A DNA stretch of 64,000 nucleotides from Microvirga vignae (GTDB taxonomy: Bacteria > Pseudomonadota > Alphaproteobacteria > Rhizobiales > Beijerinckiaceae): NCBI RefSeq assembly GCF_001017175.1, contig NZ_LCYG01000023.1, positions 113,473 through 177,472 on the forward strand, given 5' to 3'. The translations under genes and the position numbers were made by a program. This document shows, one piece after another, positions 51,842 through 59,555 of this stretch (its first letter is position 1; each line of letters opens with the position of its first letter). The notes below the pieces were generated by a model. It made no database searches, had not been told where the DNA came from, and saw only the letters and a program-made list of their open reading frames with translations.

Positions 51842-52543
51842 ATGGACCTCAATCGTCGCGCCTTTGTCTTAGGTCTTCCGGCTGTCGCCGTTTGCTCCAC
51901 CCTGCCAACCGGTTCGAGCCTTGCGCAGATGGCGATGTCACGTTCGACCTATCAGGCGATGTACGCGCCGATCGATGACGATCTCTACCCGATCCCGGGC
52001 GTCGATCTCTCGAGAATCAACCAGAACTACCTGCGCAAAGTCGTCCCGTACGAGACGAGCGAAGCGCCCGGAACCATCGTGATCGACCCCCGGAGCCGCT
52101 ATCTTTATCTTGTCTTGAGAGACGGCATGGCAGTCCGCTACGGCGTCGGCGTGGGTCGCTCCGGCTTCAGCTGGTCCGGTACGGCGGTGATCAAGGACAA
52201 GCAGGAATGGCCGGATTGGTATCCGCCCAAGGAGATGTTCGGGCGCCAGCCTGAGCTGATGGAGCAGATGGGTGAGTTGCCTGGTGGTGCTGGAATGCCG
52301 GGCGGGCCCGGCAATCCTCTCGGCGCCCGCGCCATGTATCTCTGGCAGGGCAACAAGGATACGCTCTATCGTATCCATGGCACCTTCGAGCCCTGGACCA
52401 TCGGCACCAATGTTTCGTCCGGCTGCATCCGCATGATCAATCAGGATGTGATCGACCTCTACAATCACACCCCTCTCGGCACGAAAGTCGTGGTGCGCGG
52501 TTCTGCAGGATCCAAGCGTAACCAAGCTGCACCTCGATCCTGA
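51842..52543 (+). CDS. L,D-transpeptidase (YkuD domain)
   Basis: A 233-residue exported protein; the ATG at 51842 follows GGGAGAG. Leader MDLNRRAFVLGLPAVAVCST has a twin Arg (Tat-like). The YkuD domain reads PGTIVIDPRSRYLYLVLRDG, GVGVGRSGFSWSG and the catalytic segment HGTFEPWTIGTNVSSGCIRM. His and SSGCIRM supply the catalytic His, Cys and Arg. It cross-links peptidoglycan (3-3) or attaches proteins to it. The Met/Gly-rich insertion (PGGAGMPGGPGNPLGARAM) is usual in rhizobial members. It is near another peptidoglycan gene, the DUF882 protein. Confidence 0.92.
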   Translation: MDLNRRAFVLGLPAVAVCSTLPTGSSLAQMAMSRSTYQAMYAPIDDDLYPIPGVDLSRINQNYLRKVVPYETSEAPGTIVIDPRSRYLYLVLRDGMAVRYGVGVGRSGFSWSGTAVIKDKQEWPDWYPPKEMFGRQPELMEQMGELPGGAGMPGGPGNPLGARAMYLWQGNKDTLYRIHGTFEPWTIGTNVSSGCIRMINQDVIDLYNHTPLGTKVVVRGSAGSKRNQAAPRS

Positions 52544-52617
52544 GAACGAAGTATTAAGCCTATTTTTGCCATGGTTGACCGCCACACCTGTCTTAAGGGA
52601 AGCGGGATAAAAGCAAT

Positions 52618-53835
52618 ATGCGGGACATCATGGCCGGACCGGAACGGTCGCTCGGCAAGCATACGACGCGATGTGTGCTTGTGAACAATTGCGAACAGTC
52701 CAGGAAAAATGTCCTTAAGATTACATATCTTCTTGCCGGTATTGCTGGACTTGCTGCCATGATGCCATGGAATACGACGGTACGCGCGGATGGCGAGACG
52801 CGAACCCTGAGCTTTGTTCATACCCATCGACAGGACAGCACCACCATCACCTTCCGGCGGAACGGCCAGTATGACGAGCAGGCCCTGAACCAGCTCAACT
52901 GGTTCCTGCGCGACTGGCGTAACGACAAGCCGGCGCGCATGGATCCTCGCCTGTTCGACATCCTTTGGGAGGTCTATCGCGAGTCCGGATCGCGGCAGCC
53001 CATTCATATCATCTCGTCCTATCGCTCACCTGAGACCAACTCGGCCCTGCGTCGTCGGTCGAGCGGTGTTGCCGAGAACAGCCAGCACATGCTCGGCAAG
53101 GCCATGGACATTCGCCTGCCCGACGTTCCCACCGAGCGTCTCCGCGAGATTGCCATGCGCATGCAATATGGCGGCGTCGGCTATTATGCGTCCTCCGATT
53201 TCGTGCATGTCGATACGGGTAACGTGCGTGCCTGGCCACGCATGTCGCAGCAGCAACTTGCACGTCTCTTCCCGAGTGGGAACACCGCCCACCTTCCTGC
53301 CAACGGCAAGCCCCTTCCTGGCTATGAACAGGCCAGAACTCAGATCGCTGCCCGCAACGCTGCCCTTGCCACGCAAGCCTCGGCGGGCGGCGGCTCCATC
53401 GGCACTCTGCTCGCCAATGTCTTTGGACGGAAGACGCCAGCACAACAGCCGGCGCCCGTTCAGGAGCCGACAGTGGTTGCCTCCGTGGCGCGTGCGGAGA
53501 TCAAGGCACAGCCAGTTCCGCTACCGCCGCAGCGGCCGCAGGACGCGGTCACCCAGACAGCAAACATCGAGGCACCGTTGCCGCCTGCCAGAATCGCGCT
53601 GGCTCCGGCTTCGCCCAGCAAAGCACTCGCCTCTTTCGAGCCTATTCTGGGATTCGATGTAAAGGCAGCCGTAAAGTCGCTCTTCGAGCCCAAGACCGCC
53701 CTGCTCGATACGGGCTTCTCTTCAGGTACGCTGGATGACTTAAGCCATACGCGCTTCACCGGCCCCGTAACCAAACCCCTTCCGCGGCTTGAGCAGGAGC
53801 CGTCTCCCCTCGGCATGTGGGCAAAGGCCGGCTAG
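52618..53835 (+). CDS. DUF882 peptidoglycan peptidase (YcbK/MepK-like)
   Basis: A 405-residue protein with an N-terminal membrane segment (ITYLLAGIAGLAAMMPW) after a 32-residue basic start. The peptidase M15-type domain reads RTLSFVHTHRQDSTTITFRR, LNWFLRDWRNDKPARMDPRL, IHIISSYRSPETNSALRRRS, AENSQHMLGKAMDIRLPDVP and the end VDTGNVRAWPR. The zinc set H-x(6)-D (QHMLGKAMD) and H (VHVDTG) matches E. coli MepK, a 3-3 cross-link endopeptidase. The C-terminal 200 residues are a Pro/Ala-rich extension. It overlaps the end of the convergent gene by four bases. Confidence 0.9.
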   Translation: MRDIMAGPERSLGKHTTRCVLVNNCEQSRKNVLKITYLLAGIAGLAAMMPWNTTVRADGETRTLSFVHTHRQDSTTITFRRNGQYDEQALNQLNWFLRDWRNDKPARMDPRLFDILWEVYRESGSRQPIHIISSYRSPETNSALRRRSSGVAENSQHMLGKAMDIRLPDVPTERLREIAMRMQYGGVGYYASSDFVHVDTGNVRAWPRMSQQQLARLFPSGNTAHLPANGKPLPGYEQARTQIAARNAALATQASAGGGSIGTLLANVFGRKTPAQQPAPVQEPTVVASVARAEIKAQPVPLPPQRPQDAVTQTANIEAPLPPARIALAPASPSKALASFEPILGFDVKAAVKSLFEPKTALLDTGFSSGTLDDLSHTRFTGPVTKPLPRLEQEPSPLGMWAKAG

Positions 53836-54260
53836 CCCGCCGTTGCAAAGATGATCAATGCAAACACCGCGAAGGCGAGCATCCCGGCTGCTGCGACGAT
53901 CCAAGGCGAAAAAGAGGTTTCCTGCGTTTCGGCTTGACGCGGCTCAGGGAGAGCAGGTTTCGCCGGCTGCAGGGGTTTTGCTTTGGAGGGTTTGCGGCTC
54001 GCGCGAGGCCCCGGGAAAGGAATGATCTCGGCGCTCTGGCGCGGCATCGCCACAGGCTTAGGATCAGGCAAGAGCAAACTTTCCTCAAGCTCGACCGGAA
54101 CGCCCGTCTCTTCCAGATGAACTACGACCAGCGCGATCTCTTCCGCGCTCATGCTCTCGATGGGAAGGCTCGCTCGAAGGTCTTCGGTTGTGAGATGTCC
54201 CCTCTCGCGCCCAAGGGAGATCAAACGGTCCAAGGTATTACTATCGAGTGCCGGCTGCAT
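53832..54260 (-). CDS. Sigma-70 region 1.1 domain with C-terminal membrane anchor
   Basis: A 142-residue protein. Residues 8-62 (LDRLISLGRERGHLTTEDLR, then LPIESMSAEEIALVVVHLEE, TGVPVELEE) match region 1.1 of RpoD, the domain that occupies the RNA polymerase DNA channel. A Pro/Lys-rich linker follows, and the last 22 residues are one hydrophobic helix (WIVAAAGMLAFAVFALIIFA). No other sigma regions are present. So it is a tail-anchored protein with a sigma 1.1-like cytoplasmic head. It might bind DNA or RNA polymerase or use the fold in another way (inference). Confidence 0.75.
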   Translation of the reverse strand: MQPALDSNTLDRLISLGRERGHLTTEDLRASLPIESMSAEEIALVVVHLEETGVPVELEESLLLPDPKPVAMPRQSAEIIPFPGPRASRKPSKAKPLQPAKPALPEPRQAETQETSFSPWIVAAAGMLAFAVFALIIFATAG

Positions 54261-54386
54261 GAGGGCATCACCTCAACGTTTGACAAGGCTTGTGAGCCTA
54301 ACGCGGCAGTCTGGTAAGGTGTTGCACTGGCTCTGCATCTGTCCGGCAAGTTTTTTTGAGGACAGGCACTCAGGCTCTCGAGCGCT

Positions 54387-54644
54387 TCAGTTCTTCGTCG
54401 CGTTGGAGGCTTCCTTGAGTGCCTCCTTCTGCTGCCGAACTTGCTCGGAAAGCTGCTCGGCGATGGCTGCCAATCGGGCGGCTGCCACCTCCTTGCCGAG
54501 CACCTCGACCTGACCGGCCAATCCCACGGTGAGGAGAGACTCGAAGATGATGTCGGCGGGCAGGCCTTTCTTGATCAGCTCGATGGCGAGCTTCTGCCAT
54601 TGATCGGCCAGCTGGATGCGGAGGGTAGCGTTATCGTCAGTCAT
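54387..54644 (-). CDS. Small hypothetical helical protein
   Basis: 85 residues: MTDDNATLRIQLADQWQKLA, IELIKKGLPADIIFESLLTV, GLAGQVEVLGKEVAAARLAA and a coiled tail IAEQLSEQVRQQKEALKEAS. The start at 54644 is chosen over the longer frame to 54710 because the conserved-looking part begins there. Soluble, family not recognised; possibly a DNA-binding-like or coiled-coil regulator. Minus strand, independent. Confidence 0.6.
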   Translation of the reverse strand: MTDDNATLRIQLADQWQKLAIELIKKGLPADIIFESLLTVGLAGQVEVLGKEVAAARLAAIAEQLSEQVRQQKEALKEASNATKN

Positions 54645-54766
54645 ATATCGATCCATACATGATCCAGCAGGGTCTGTCCCGGCAATTGTGCCAAAGCTCA
54701 GAGCTGTCACTTAGCTTACATAGAACCGTTCTAAGGCGATTTGGTCCCTCATAATGGAGAAGCCAA

Positions 54767-56734
54767 ATGGACGAGCACAAGGTTCGCCTTCGCGCCAGCG
54801 AATTGGAAGATTCCGGCGATGTCGGCATCAACCCGACGGAAAACCTCACCATGGGCGAGATCATCGCCACTCGCTTCAACCGGCGTGATCTCCTGCGCGG
54901 CTCGCTTGCCGTTGCCGCCATCTCCGCGACGGTCGGCACGCGCGCTCTGGCCGTGAACGAGCAGCCGGCAAAGAAGCCAATGGCTGCCTCCTTCGACTTC
55001 AAGGAAATCGAGGCCGGTGTCGACCAGACCCACCATGTGGCAGAAGGCTATGATGCCCAGGTGCTCCTGCGCTGGGGCGACCCGATCTTCGCCGATGCCC
55101 CCGAGTTCGACCCCGTGAACCAGACCGCAGAGAAGCAGGCGCGTCAGTTCGGCTACAATACGGACTTCATCGGCTTCATTCCGCTCGACGGCTCGGCCGA
55201 TCACGGCCTGCTCGTGGCGAACCACGAGTACACCAACGAGGAGCTGATGTTCCCGGGAGTCGGCGTTCAGGATCCCAAGGACGCGAACTTCGGCAAAATG
55301 ACCAAGGAGCTGGTGGATATCGAGATTGCGGCCCATGGTGGTGCTGTGGTCGAGATCCGCCGCGTCGACGGCAAATGGCAGGTCGTCAAGGACTCCAAAT
55401 ACAACTGCCGTATCACGGCCGATACGCCGATGGAAATCACAGGCCCCGCTGCCGGCCATGATCGAATGAAGACCTCCGCCGATGCCACCGGCCGTAAGGT
55501 AAACGGCATGGTCAACAACTGTGCTGGCGGCGTGACACCCTGGGGCACCTGGCTGAGCTGCGAAGAGAATTTCAACGGCTATTTCTGGGGCAAGGTCGCC
55601 GAGGACCATGCCGAGGCCAAGAACTACAAGCGCTACGGTATCGGGACGCCGGCCTATGCCTGGGGCAAGTTCTATGATCGCTTCGATCTCGCGAAAGAGC
55701 CCAGCGAGGCAAACCGCTTCGGCTGGGTGGTGGAGATTGATCCGTTCGATCCAAATTTCGTACCGAAAAAGCGCACTGCGCTCGGCCGCACCAAGCATGA
55801 AGGCGCGGCCGGCATCACGAACAGCGATGGCCGCTACGTGGTCTATCTCGGTGACGACGAACGCTTCGACTATGTTTACAAGTTCGTCACAGCCGGCAAG
55901 GTCGACACGCAGAACCGGGCTGCCAATTTCGGCCTCCTCGATGAGGGCACCCTCTATGTCGCCAAGTACAATGCGGACGGCACGGGCACCTGGCTGCCGC
56001 TCGTTCATGGCCAGGGACCGCTCACCGAAGCCAACGGCTTCAAGAGTCAGGCCGACGTGTTGATCGAGACCCGCCGCGCGGCCGACCTTCTCGGCGCGAC
56101 CAAGATGGACCGTCCCGAGGACATCGAGGCGAACCCGCAGACCAACCGCGTCTACGTCATGCTGACGAACAACACCCGGCGTAAGGAAGATCAAGTCGAC
56201 GCGGCCAACCCACGCGCCAACAACGCCTTCGGGCACATCGTCGAGATGATGCCGGAAGGCGGCAACCATGCTGCGATAACCTTCACTTGGGAGGTCCTGG
56301 TGAAGTGCGGCGATCCGTCTGTTGCCGCGGTCGGCGCGACCTTCTCGTCCGAGACCACCAAGAATGGCTGGTTTGGCATGCCGGATAACTGTGCCATCGA
56401 CAGCCAGGGCCGCCTCTGGATCTCCACCGACGGTAACAATGCCAAGGCAACCGGTCGTGCCGACGGTCTCTGGGCTCTTGAAACCGAAGGAGAGAAACGC
56501 GGCACCTCGAAGCACTTCTTCCGCGTGCCGGTCGGCGGCGAGCTGTGCGGCCCCTCCTTCACGCCGAACGACGAGTCTCTTTTCCTGGCCGTACAGCATC
56601 CCGGCGAGGCGGAGGAAGGCGCGACATCGACCTTCGAGCATCCGATCACCCGCTGGCCGGACTTCAAGGACAACATGCCGACCCGTCCCTCGGTGGTCGT
56701 CATCACCAAGCAGGGCGGCGGCAAGATCGCCTGA
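54767..56734 (+). CDS. PhoX family alkaline phosphatase (DUF839)
   Basis: A 655-residue Tat-exported enzyme. The twin-Arg signal is NRRDLLRGSLAVAAISATVG. Main features are VAEGYDAQVLLRWGDPIF, GFIPLDGSADHGLLVANHEY TN (metal-site Glu/His), NCAGGVTPWGTWLSCEENFN, KHEGAAGITNSDGRYVVYLG DDERFDYVYKFV, LDEGTLYVAKYNADGTGTWL, MDRPEDIEANPQTNRVYVML TNN and PDNCAIDSQGRLWISTDG. These are the calcium/iron ligands of PhoX. It hydrolyses phosphate monoesters in the periplasm. It is probably induced by phosphate starvation; no clear Pho box was recognised. Confidence 0.94.
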   Translation: MDEHKVRLRASELEDSGDVGINPTENLTMGEIIATRFNRRDLLRGSLAVAAISATVGTRALAVNEQPAKKPMAASFDFKEIEAGVDQTHHVAEGYDAQVLLRWGDPIFADAPEFDPVNQTAEKQARQFGYNTDFIGFIPLDGSADHGLLVANHEYTNEELMFPGVGVQDPKDANFGKMTKELVDIEIAAHGGAVVEIRRVDGKWQVVKDSKYNCRITADTPMEITGPAAGHDRMKTSADATGRKVNGMVNNCAGGVTPWGTWLSCEENFNGYFWGKVAEDHAEAKNYKRYGIGTPAYAWGKFYDRFDLAKEPSEANRFGWVVEIDPFDPNFVPKKRTALGRTKHEGAAGITNSDGRYVVYLGDDERFDYVYKFVTAGKVDTQNRAANFGLLDEGTLYVAKYNADGTGTWLPLVHGQGPLTEANGFKSQADVLIETRRAADLLGATKMDRPEDIEANPQTNRVYVMLTNNTRRKEDQVDAANPRANNAFGHIVEMMPEGGNHAAITFTWEVLVKCGDPSVAAVGATFSSETTKNGWFGMPDNCAIDSQGRLWISTDGNNAKATGRADGLWALETEGEKRGTSKHFFRVPVGGELCGPSFTPNDESLFLAVQHPGEAEEGATSTFEHPITRWPDFKDNMPTRPSVVVITKQGGGKIA

Positions 56735-56854
56735 TCCGAACGGCCCTCGATCTCAACCGGCAAAGGAGCTCCTGCGGTTCCTTTGTCTGTTTCAGGAAGC
56801 AGATGCGGTTCAGCCGCAAGGCTGCGCAGCAAGATTATTTCTTGAGAGGGAAAG

Positions 56855-56931
56855 TGGCGCGGGCGACGGGGCTCGAACCCGCGACCTCCGGCGTGACAGG
56901 CCGGCACTCTAACCGACTGAGCTACGCCCGC
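56855..56931 (-). tRNA. tRNA-Asp (GTC)
   Basis: A 77 bp minus-strand gene: acceptor GCGGGCG/CGCCCGC, D arm AGCTCAGTCGGTTAGAGT, anticodon stem-loop CCGGC-CTGTCAC-GCCGG with anticodon GTC, T arm CGCGGGTTCGAGCCCCG and an encoded CCA. All four stems pair. Confidence 0.97.
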
Positions 56932-57075
56932 GCATTTCGTCTTCATCGCGTTCGGCCCGAGGCCTTTAATTTCTGCGATGGAGGCGCGCTCGTACCGGTG
57001 ATTTGGCGGGCTGTCAAATGTTGTTTTCGCCATCCACAGCCCTGGCCGGCTTTCCCGGACAATAATCCTCGTCGA

Positions 57076-57300
57076 TCAGTCCCGTGTGCTGACGGAGAAC
57101 AGCTCGTGCCCTGCCCCGTTCAGCACGCGCACGGCCTCGATTTCGGGATCGCGGGATTGCGGACGCCGGGCGAGTGCGAAGACCTTCAGGGCGCGCTCCT
57201 TCGCCTTCTCCAGAGAATCGGTGCGGACCATGATGCGGCGGATAACCCCGCCGCCCGCCTCTTCCGAGGCAACGGTCTCGATGCGGTAGATTTCAATCAC
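57076..57300 (-). CDS. Small hypothetical protein, 74 residues
   Basis: MIEIYRIETVASEEAGGGVI RRIMVRTDSLEKAKERALKV, then FALARRPQSRDPEIEAVRVL. A betaalphabeta-like small soluble protein, family not recognised. It ends the minus-strand group glyoxalase - deformylase-like - this gene (33 bp gap). Confidence 0.65.
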   Translation of the reverse strand: MIEIYRIETVASEEAGGGVIRRIMVRTDSLEKAKERALKVFALARRPQSRDPEIEAVRVLNGAGHELFSVSTRD

Positions 57301-57333
57301 GAAGGGGCAACTCCACTTGGATTTGGCTCCATA

Positions 57334-57837
57334 TCACGCCCTCAGGCGCTGGAGCTTGTCGAATTTCTTGATCAGGCGATCCCTCTTCAACTTCGACAGG
57401 CGGTCGATCCAGAAGATCCCGTCGAGCTGGTCGATCTCATGCTGGTGACAGACGGCCATAAGCCCCTCTGCTTCCTCCTCGTGCTCCGTACCATCGAGAT
57501 CCTGGTAGCGCACCCGCACCCGAGCATGCCGTTCGATCTCGTCCGTCACGCCAGGCATCAAAACGCTTCCCTCGACATGACGGATCATCTCAGACGAGGA
57601 CCGGACGATCTGCGGGTTCACGAAAACATGCGGCGAAGCATCGGTTTCGAGCTGGATCACCACGAGACGCTTGAGCACCCCGATATGGGGAGCCGTGATC
57701 CCGATGCCAGGAGCCGCCCGCATCGTTTCCGTCAGGTCCTGCGCAAGCGTGCGCAGATCATCGTCAAAAGCGCCGACTAGCTCGGCCTTGAGGCGCAGGC
57801 GCGAATCCGGAAAGCGGACGATGGGACGGATCGGCAC
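57334..57837 (-). CDS. Peptide deformylase-like protein with altered metal ligands
   Basis: A 167-residue protein clearly related to peptide deformylase (IVRFPDSRLRLKAELVGAFD, VNPQIVRSSSE, RVRYQDLDGTEHEEEAEGLM, AVCHQHEIDQLDGIFWIDRL). All three catalytic motifs are changed: motif 1 is GIGITAPHI (Gln to His51), motif 2 is EGSVLMP (metal-binding Cys to Ser91), motif 3 is HEIDQ (second zinc His to Gln137). So the usual Cys-His-His metal site is missing two of three ligands; conventional deformylase activity is doubtful. It is the middle gene of a three-gene operon after glyoxalase. The housekeeping def gene must be elsewhere. Confidence 0.85.
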   Translation of the reverse strand: MPIRPIVRFPDSRLRLKAELVGAFDDDLRTLAQDLTETMRAAPGIGITAPHIGVLKRLVVIQLETDASPHVFVNPQIVRSSSEMIRHVEGSVLMPGVTDEIERHARVRVRYQDLDGTEHEEEAEGLMAVCHQHEIDQLDGIFWIDRLSKLKRDRLIKKFDKLQRLRA

Positions 57838-57863
57838 GGGCAGGCTCCTGCACTTGGGATAGC

Positions 57864-58259
57864 TTACTTGTAGCGCCCGCCGCGCTGCAGCACTTCGATC
57901 TTGTAGCCGTCCGGATCCTGGATGAAGAAGAATTTCGCCAGAATCTTGCCCTGGTGCATGAATTCCTTGATCGGCAGAGGATTGAGGCCAAGGCCAGTCA
58001 GACGGGTATGCTCCGCCTCCAGGCTATCGACCGACACGGCAAGGTGCCCATAGCCATCGCCCAGAGTATAAGGTTCGGTTCGGCCGTGGTTGATCGTCAG
58101 CTCGACCTCGAACTCGCTCTCCGGATTACTCAGGTAGACCAGCGTGAAGCCATCGAAACCAAGCCGCTCCGCGACGTCGAGGCCGAAAGCCTTACTGTAG
58201 AAATCCAGAGCGCGCTGCTCGTCCAGAACCCGGATCATGGAATGAATGGCTTTAGCCAT
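57864..58259 (-). CDS. gloA: Glyoxalase I-like VOC family protein
   Basis: A 131-residue protein: IHSMIRVLDEQRALDFYSKA, FTLVYLSNPESEFEVELTIN, GYGHLAVSVDSLEAEHTRLT and FIQDPDGYKIEVLQRG. The metal ligands His (IHSMIRV), Glu (FEVELT), His (GYGHLAV) and Glu (YKIEVLQ) of lactoylglutathione lyase are all present. It converts the methylglyoxal-glutathione hemithioacetal to S-lactoylglutathione. It is the first gene of the minus-strand operon. Confidence 0.9.
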   Translation of the reverse strand: MAKAIHSMIRVLDEQRALDFYSKAFGLDVAERLGFDGFTLVYLSNPESEFEVELTINHGRTEPYTLGDGYGHLAVSVDSLEAEHTRLTGLGLNPLPIKEFMHQGKILAKFFFIQDPDGYKIEVLQRGGRYK

Positions 58260-58470
58260 AGGGAGGACCTCGTTGAAGATTTAAGCCTTGGAGTACCGGC
58301 GAAAGCGCCTGAGCGACAGGATGCTTGCTGTCAGAGCACATAGTCGAGAAAACGTGAACCTGCCAAGCTGCCGGAACGTTCTACGTCAAGGAACCTTGGT
58401 TCTCTCCGAATTCTTGACTTGGTACGGAGGCATCACACCCGCAACCCCTTATCGCCTCCGCCAACTTCGA

Positions 58471-58505
58471 GCCCCGTTCAGCCCGCTTTGGAACGGGGCT
58501 TTTTC
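58471..58505 (+). terminator. Orphan plus-strand rho-independent terminator
   Basis: GCCCCGTTC-agcccgcttt-GGAACGGGGC followed by TTTTTCG. It faces plus-strand transcription, yet no plus-strand gene lies within about 1.5 kb upstream (the neighbours are on the minus strand). It may end a small RNA arising in 58260-58470 or limit antisense transcription. Confidence 0.7.
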
Positions 58506-58511
58506 GTGGGG

Positions 58512-59555
58512 TCACTTTTCCAGCATTTCGGCAATGGCGCGGATGCGGTTGCGCACGTAACCGGGCAGCCCGGCGCTGATGGAATTGCCGGTGTTGAAGG
58601 AGCTTTTGCCCATGAGCACCTGCACCGGGATCAGATTGCGCAGGACAGGCACGTTCGCGAACTCCTTCTTCTGCTGCAGAACATCAGTCTCGATGCCCAG
58701 CGCCATGAAAACGGTTGCGACCGTTTTCGTGCGATCCGCCGGGTGAGGCTGCAGCACGGCGAGCAGCTTGCCGAACTGCATCACTTGGTTCACGTCGAAA
58801 AGCGTCTGCTCCAGCACTCCCGCCACAGGCGCATCGACATTGGTGAGCTTGGCCAAACCCGCCTGATCGATCTCCTGCTGGGGCAGAACACGGATCTCGG
58901 TTTGGAATTCCATGAACTCCGAGATTTTCTTGCCCCCCTCCTCCAGCTTGTTGGCGAGACGAATACCGACCGGCAACCTTCCTTCAAGAGGATAACGGGA
59001 CTCGATGCAGAGGCTCTGCGGAGCCTCGCACCAGCGCCGATCGGGATTGCGGTTATGAGCGCTTTGCGGATCGGTGTTGGGGCGAGCCTGTTCGGCAGTG
59101 ATGCGGCGATGCTTAATGGAAGGGTCGATCTTTTCCAGCATATCGAGACTGGTGAACCGATTGAGATCAACGACATCCGCAGGCTTTCCGACCAGGAAAC
59201 GCGTTTTCACCACATACATGTGGAGCTTTTCCGTATAGGGCTTCTCGATACCGTGGACCGAGACCTTGATCGTCGGCTCCGAGTAGTTCGGGAAGAGGCT
59301 CAAAAAGCGCTTCTCCTGAGGCAGTTCCCGGGCCCAGTCCTCGAACCGCATCAGGCCTGTTTCACTATCGGCGATCTTGCCGCCGGTGTGGTCACTGAAA
59401 AAGATCGCCTTCGGCTTCAGTTGCGTGAGGGGAACGGCCGTAACCGACGGCACCTCCTCCACCCGAAAGCCATCGGCCTGAGCCGGAGCGACGGACAGAG
59501 AAAAGGCAGCCAGGGCGATCAGGCTCCAGCGCAGTGAACAGAGTGCTTTCATCAA
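58512..59555 (-). CDS. Exported hypothetical protein in PBP operon
   Basis: A 347-residue protein with a signal peptide (LIALAAFSLSVAPAQA). Not assigned to a family. Notable stretches are FPNYSEPTIKVSVHGIEKPY, KTRFLVGKPADVVDLNRFTS, CEAPQSLCIESRYPLEGRLP, VGIRLANKLEEGGKKISEFM and a C-terminal LPGYVRNRIRAIAEMLEK. It is probably periplasmic. Its start overlaps the end of the class A PBP gene by four bases (ATGA), so it is likely coupled to that enzyme, for example as a partner in cell-wall synthesis (inference). Confidence 0.7.
   Translation of the reverse strand: MMKALCSLRWSLIALAAFSLSVAPAQADGFRVEEVPSVTAVPLTQLKPKAIFFSDHTGGKIADSETGLMRFEDWARELPQEKRFLSLFPNYSEPTIKVSVHGIEKPYTEKLHMYVVKTRFLVGKPADVVDLNRFTSLDMLEKIDPSIKHRRITAEQARPNTDPQSAHNRNPDRRWCEAPQSLCIESRYPLEGRLPVGIRLANKLEEGGKKISEFMEFQTEIRVLPQQEIDQAGLAKLTNVDAPVAGVLEQTLFDVNQVMQFGKLLAVLQPHPADRTKTVATVFMALGIETDVLQQKKEFANVPVLRNLIPVQVLMGKSSFNTGNSISAGLPGYVRNRIRAIAEMLEK

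Noticed and set aside
54749..56641. Minus-strand open frame of 630 codons opposite the PhoX gene
   Set aside because: Exact antisense of a well-supported gene; the translation has no recognised motif and follows from the codon bias of the PhoX gene.
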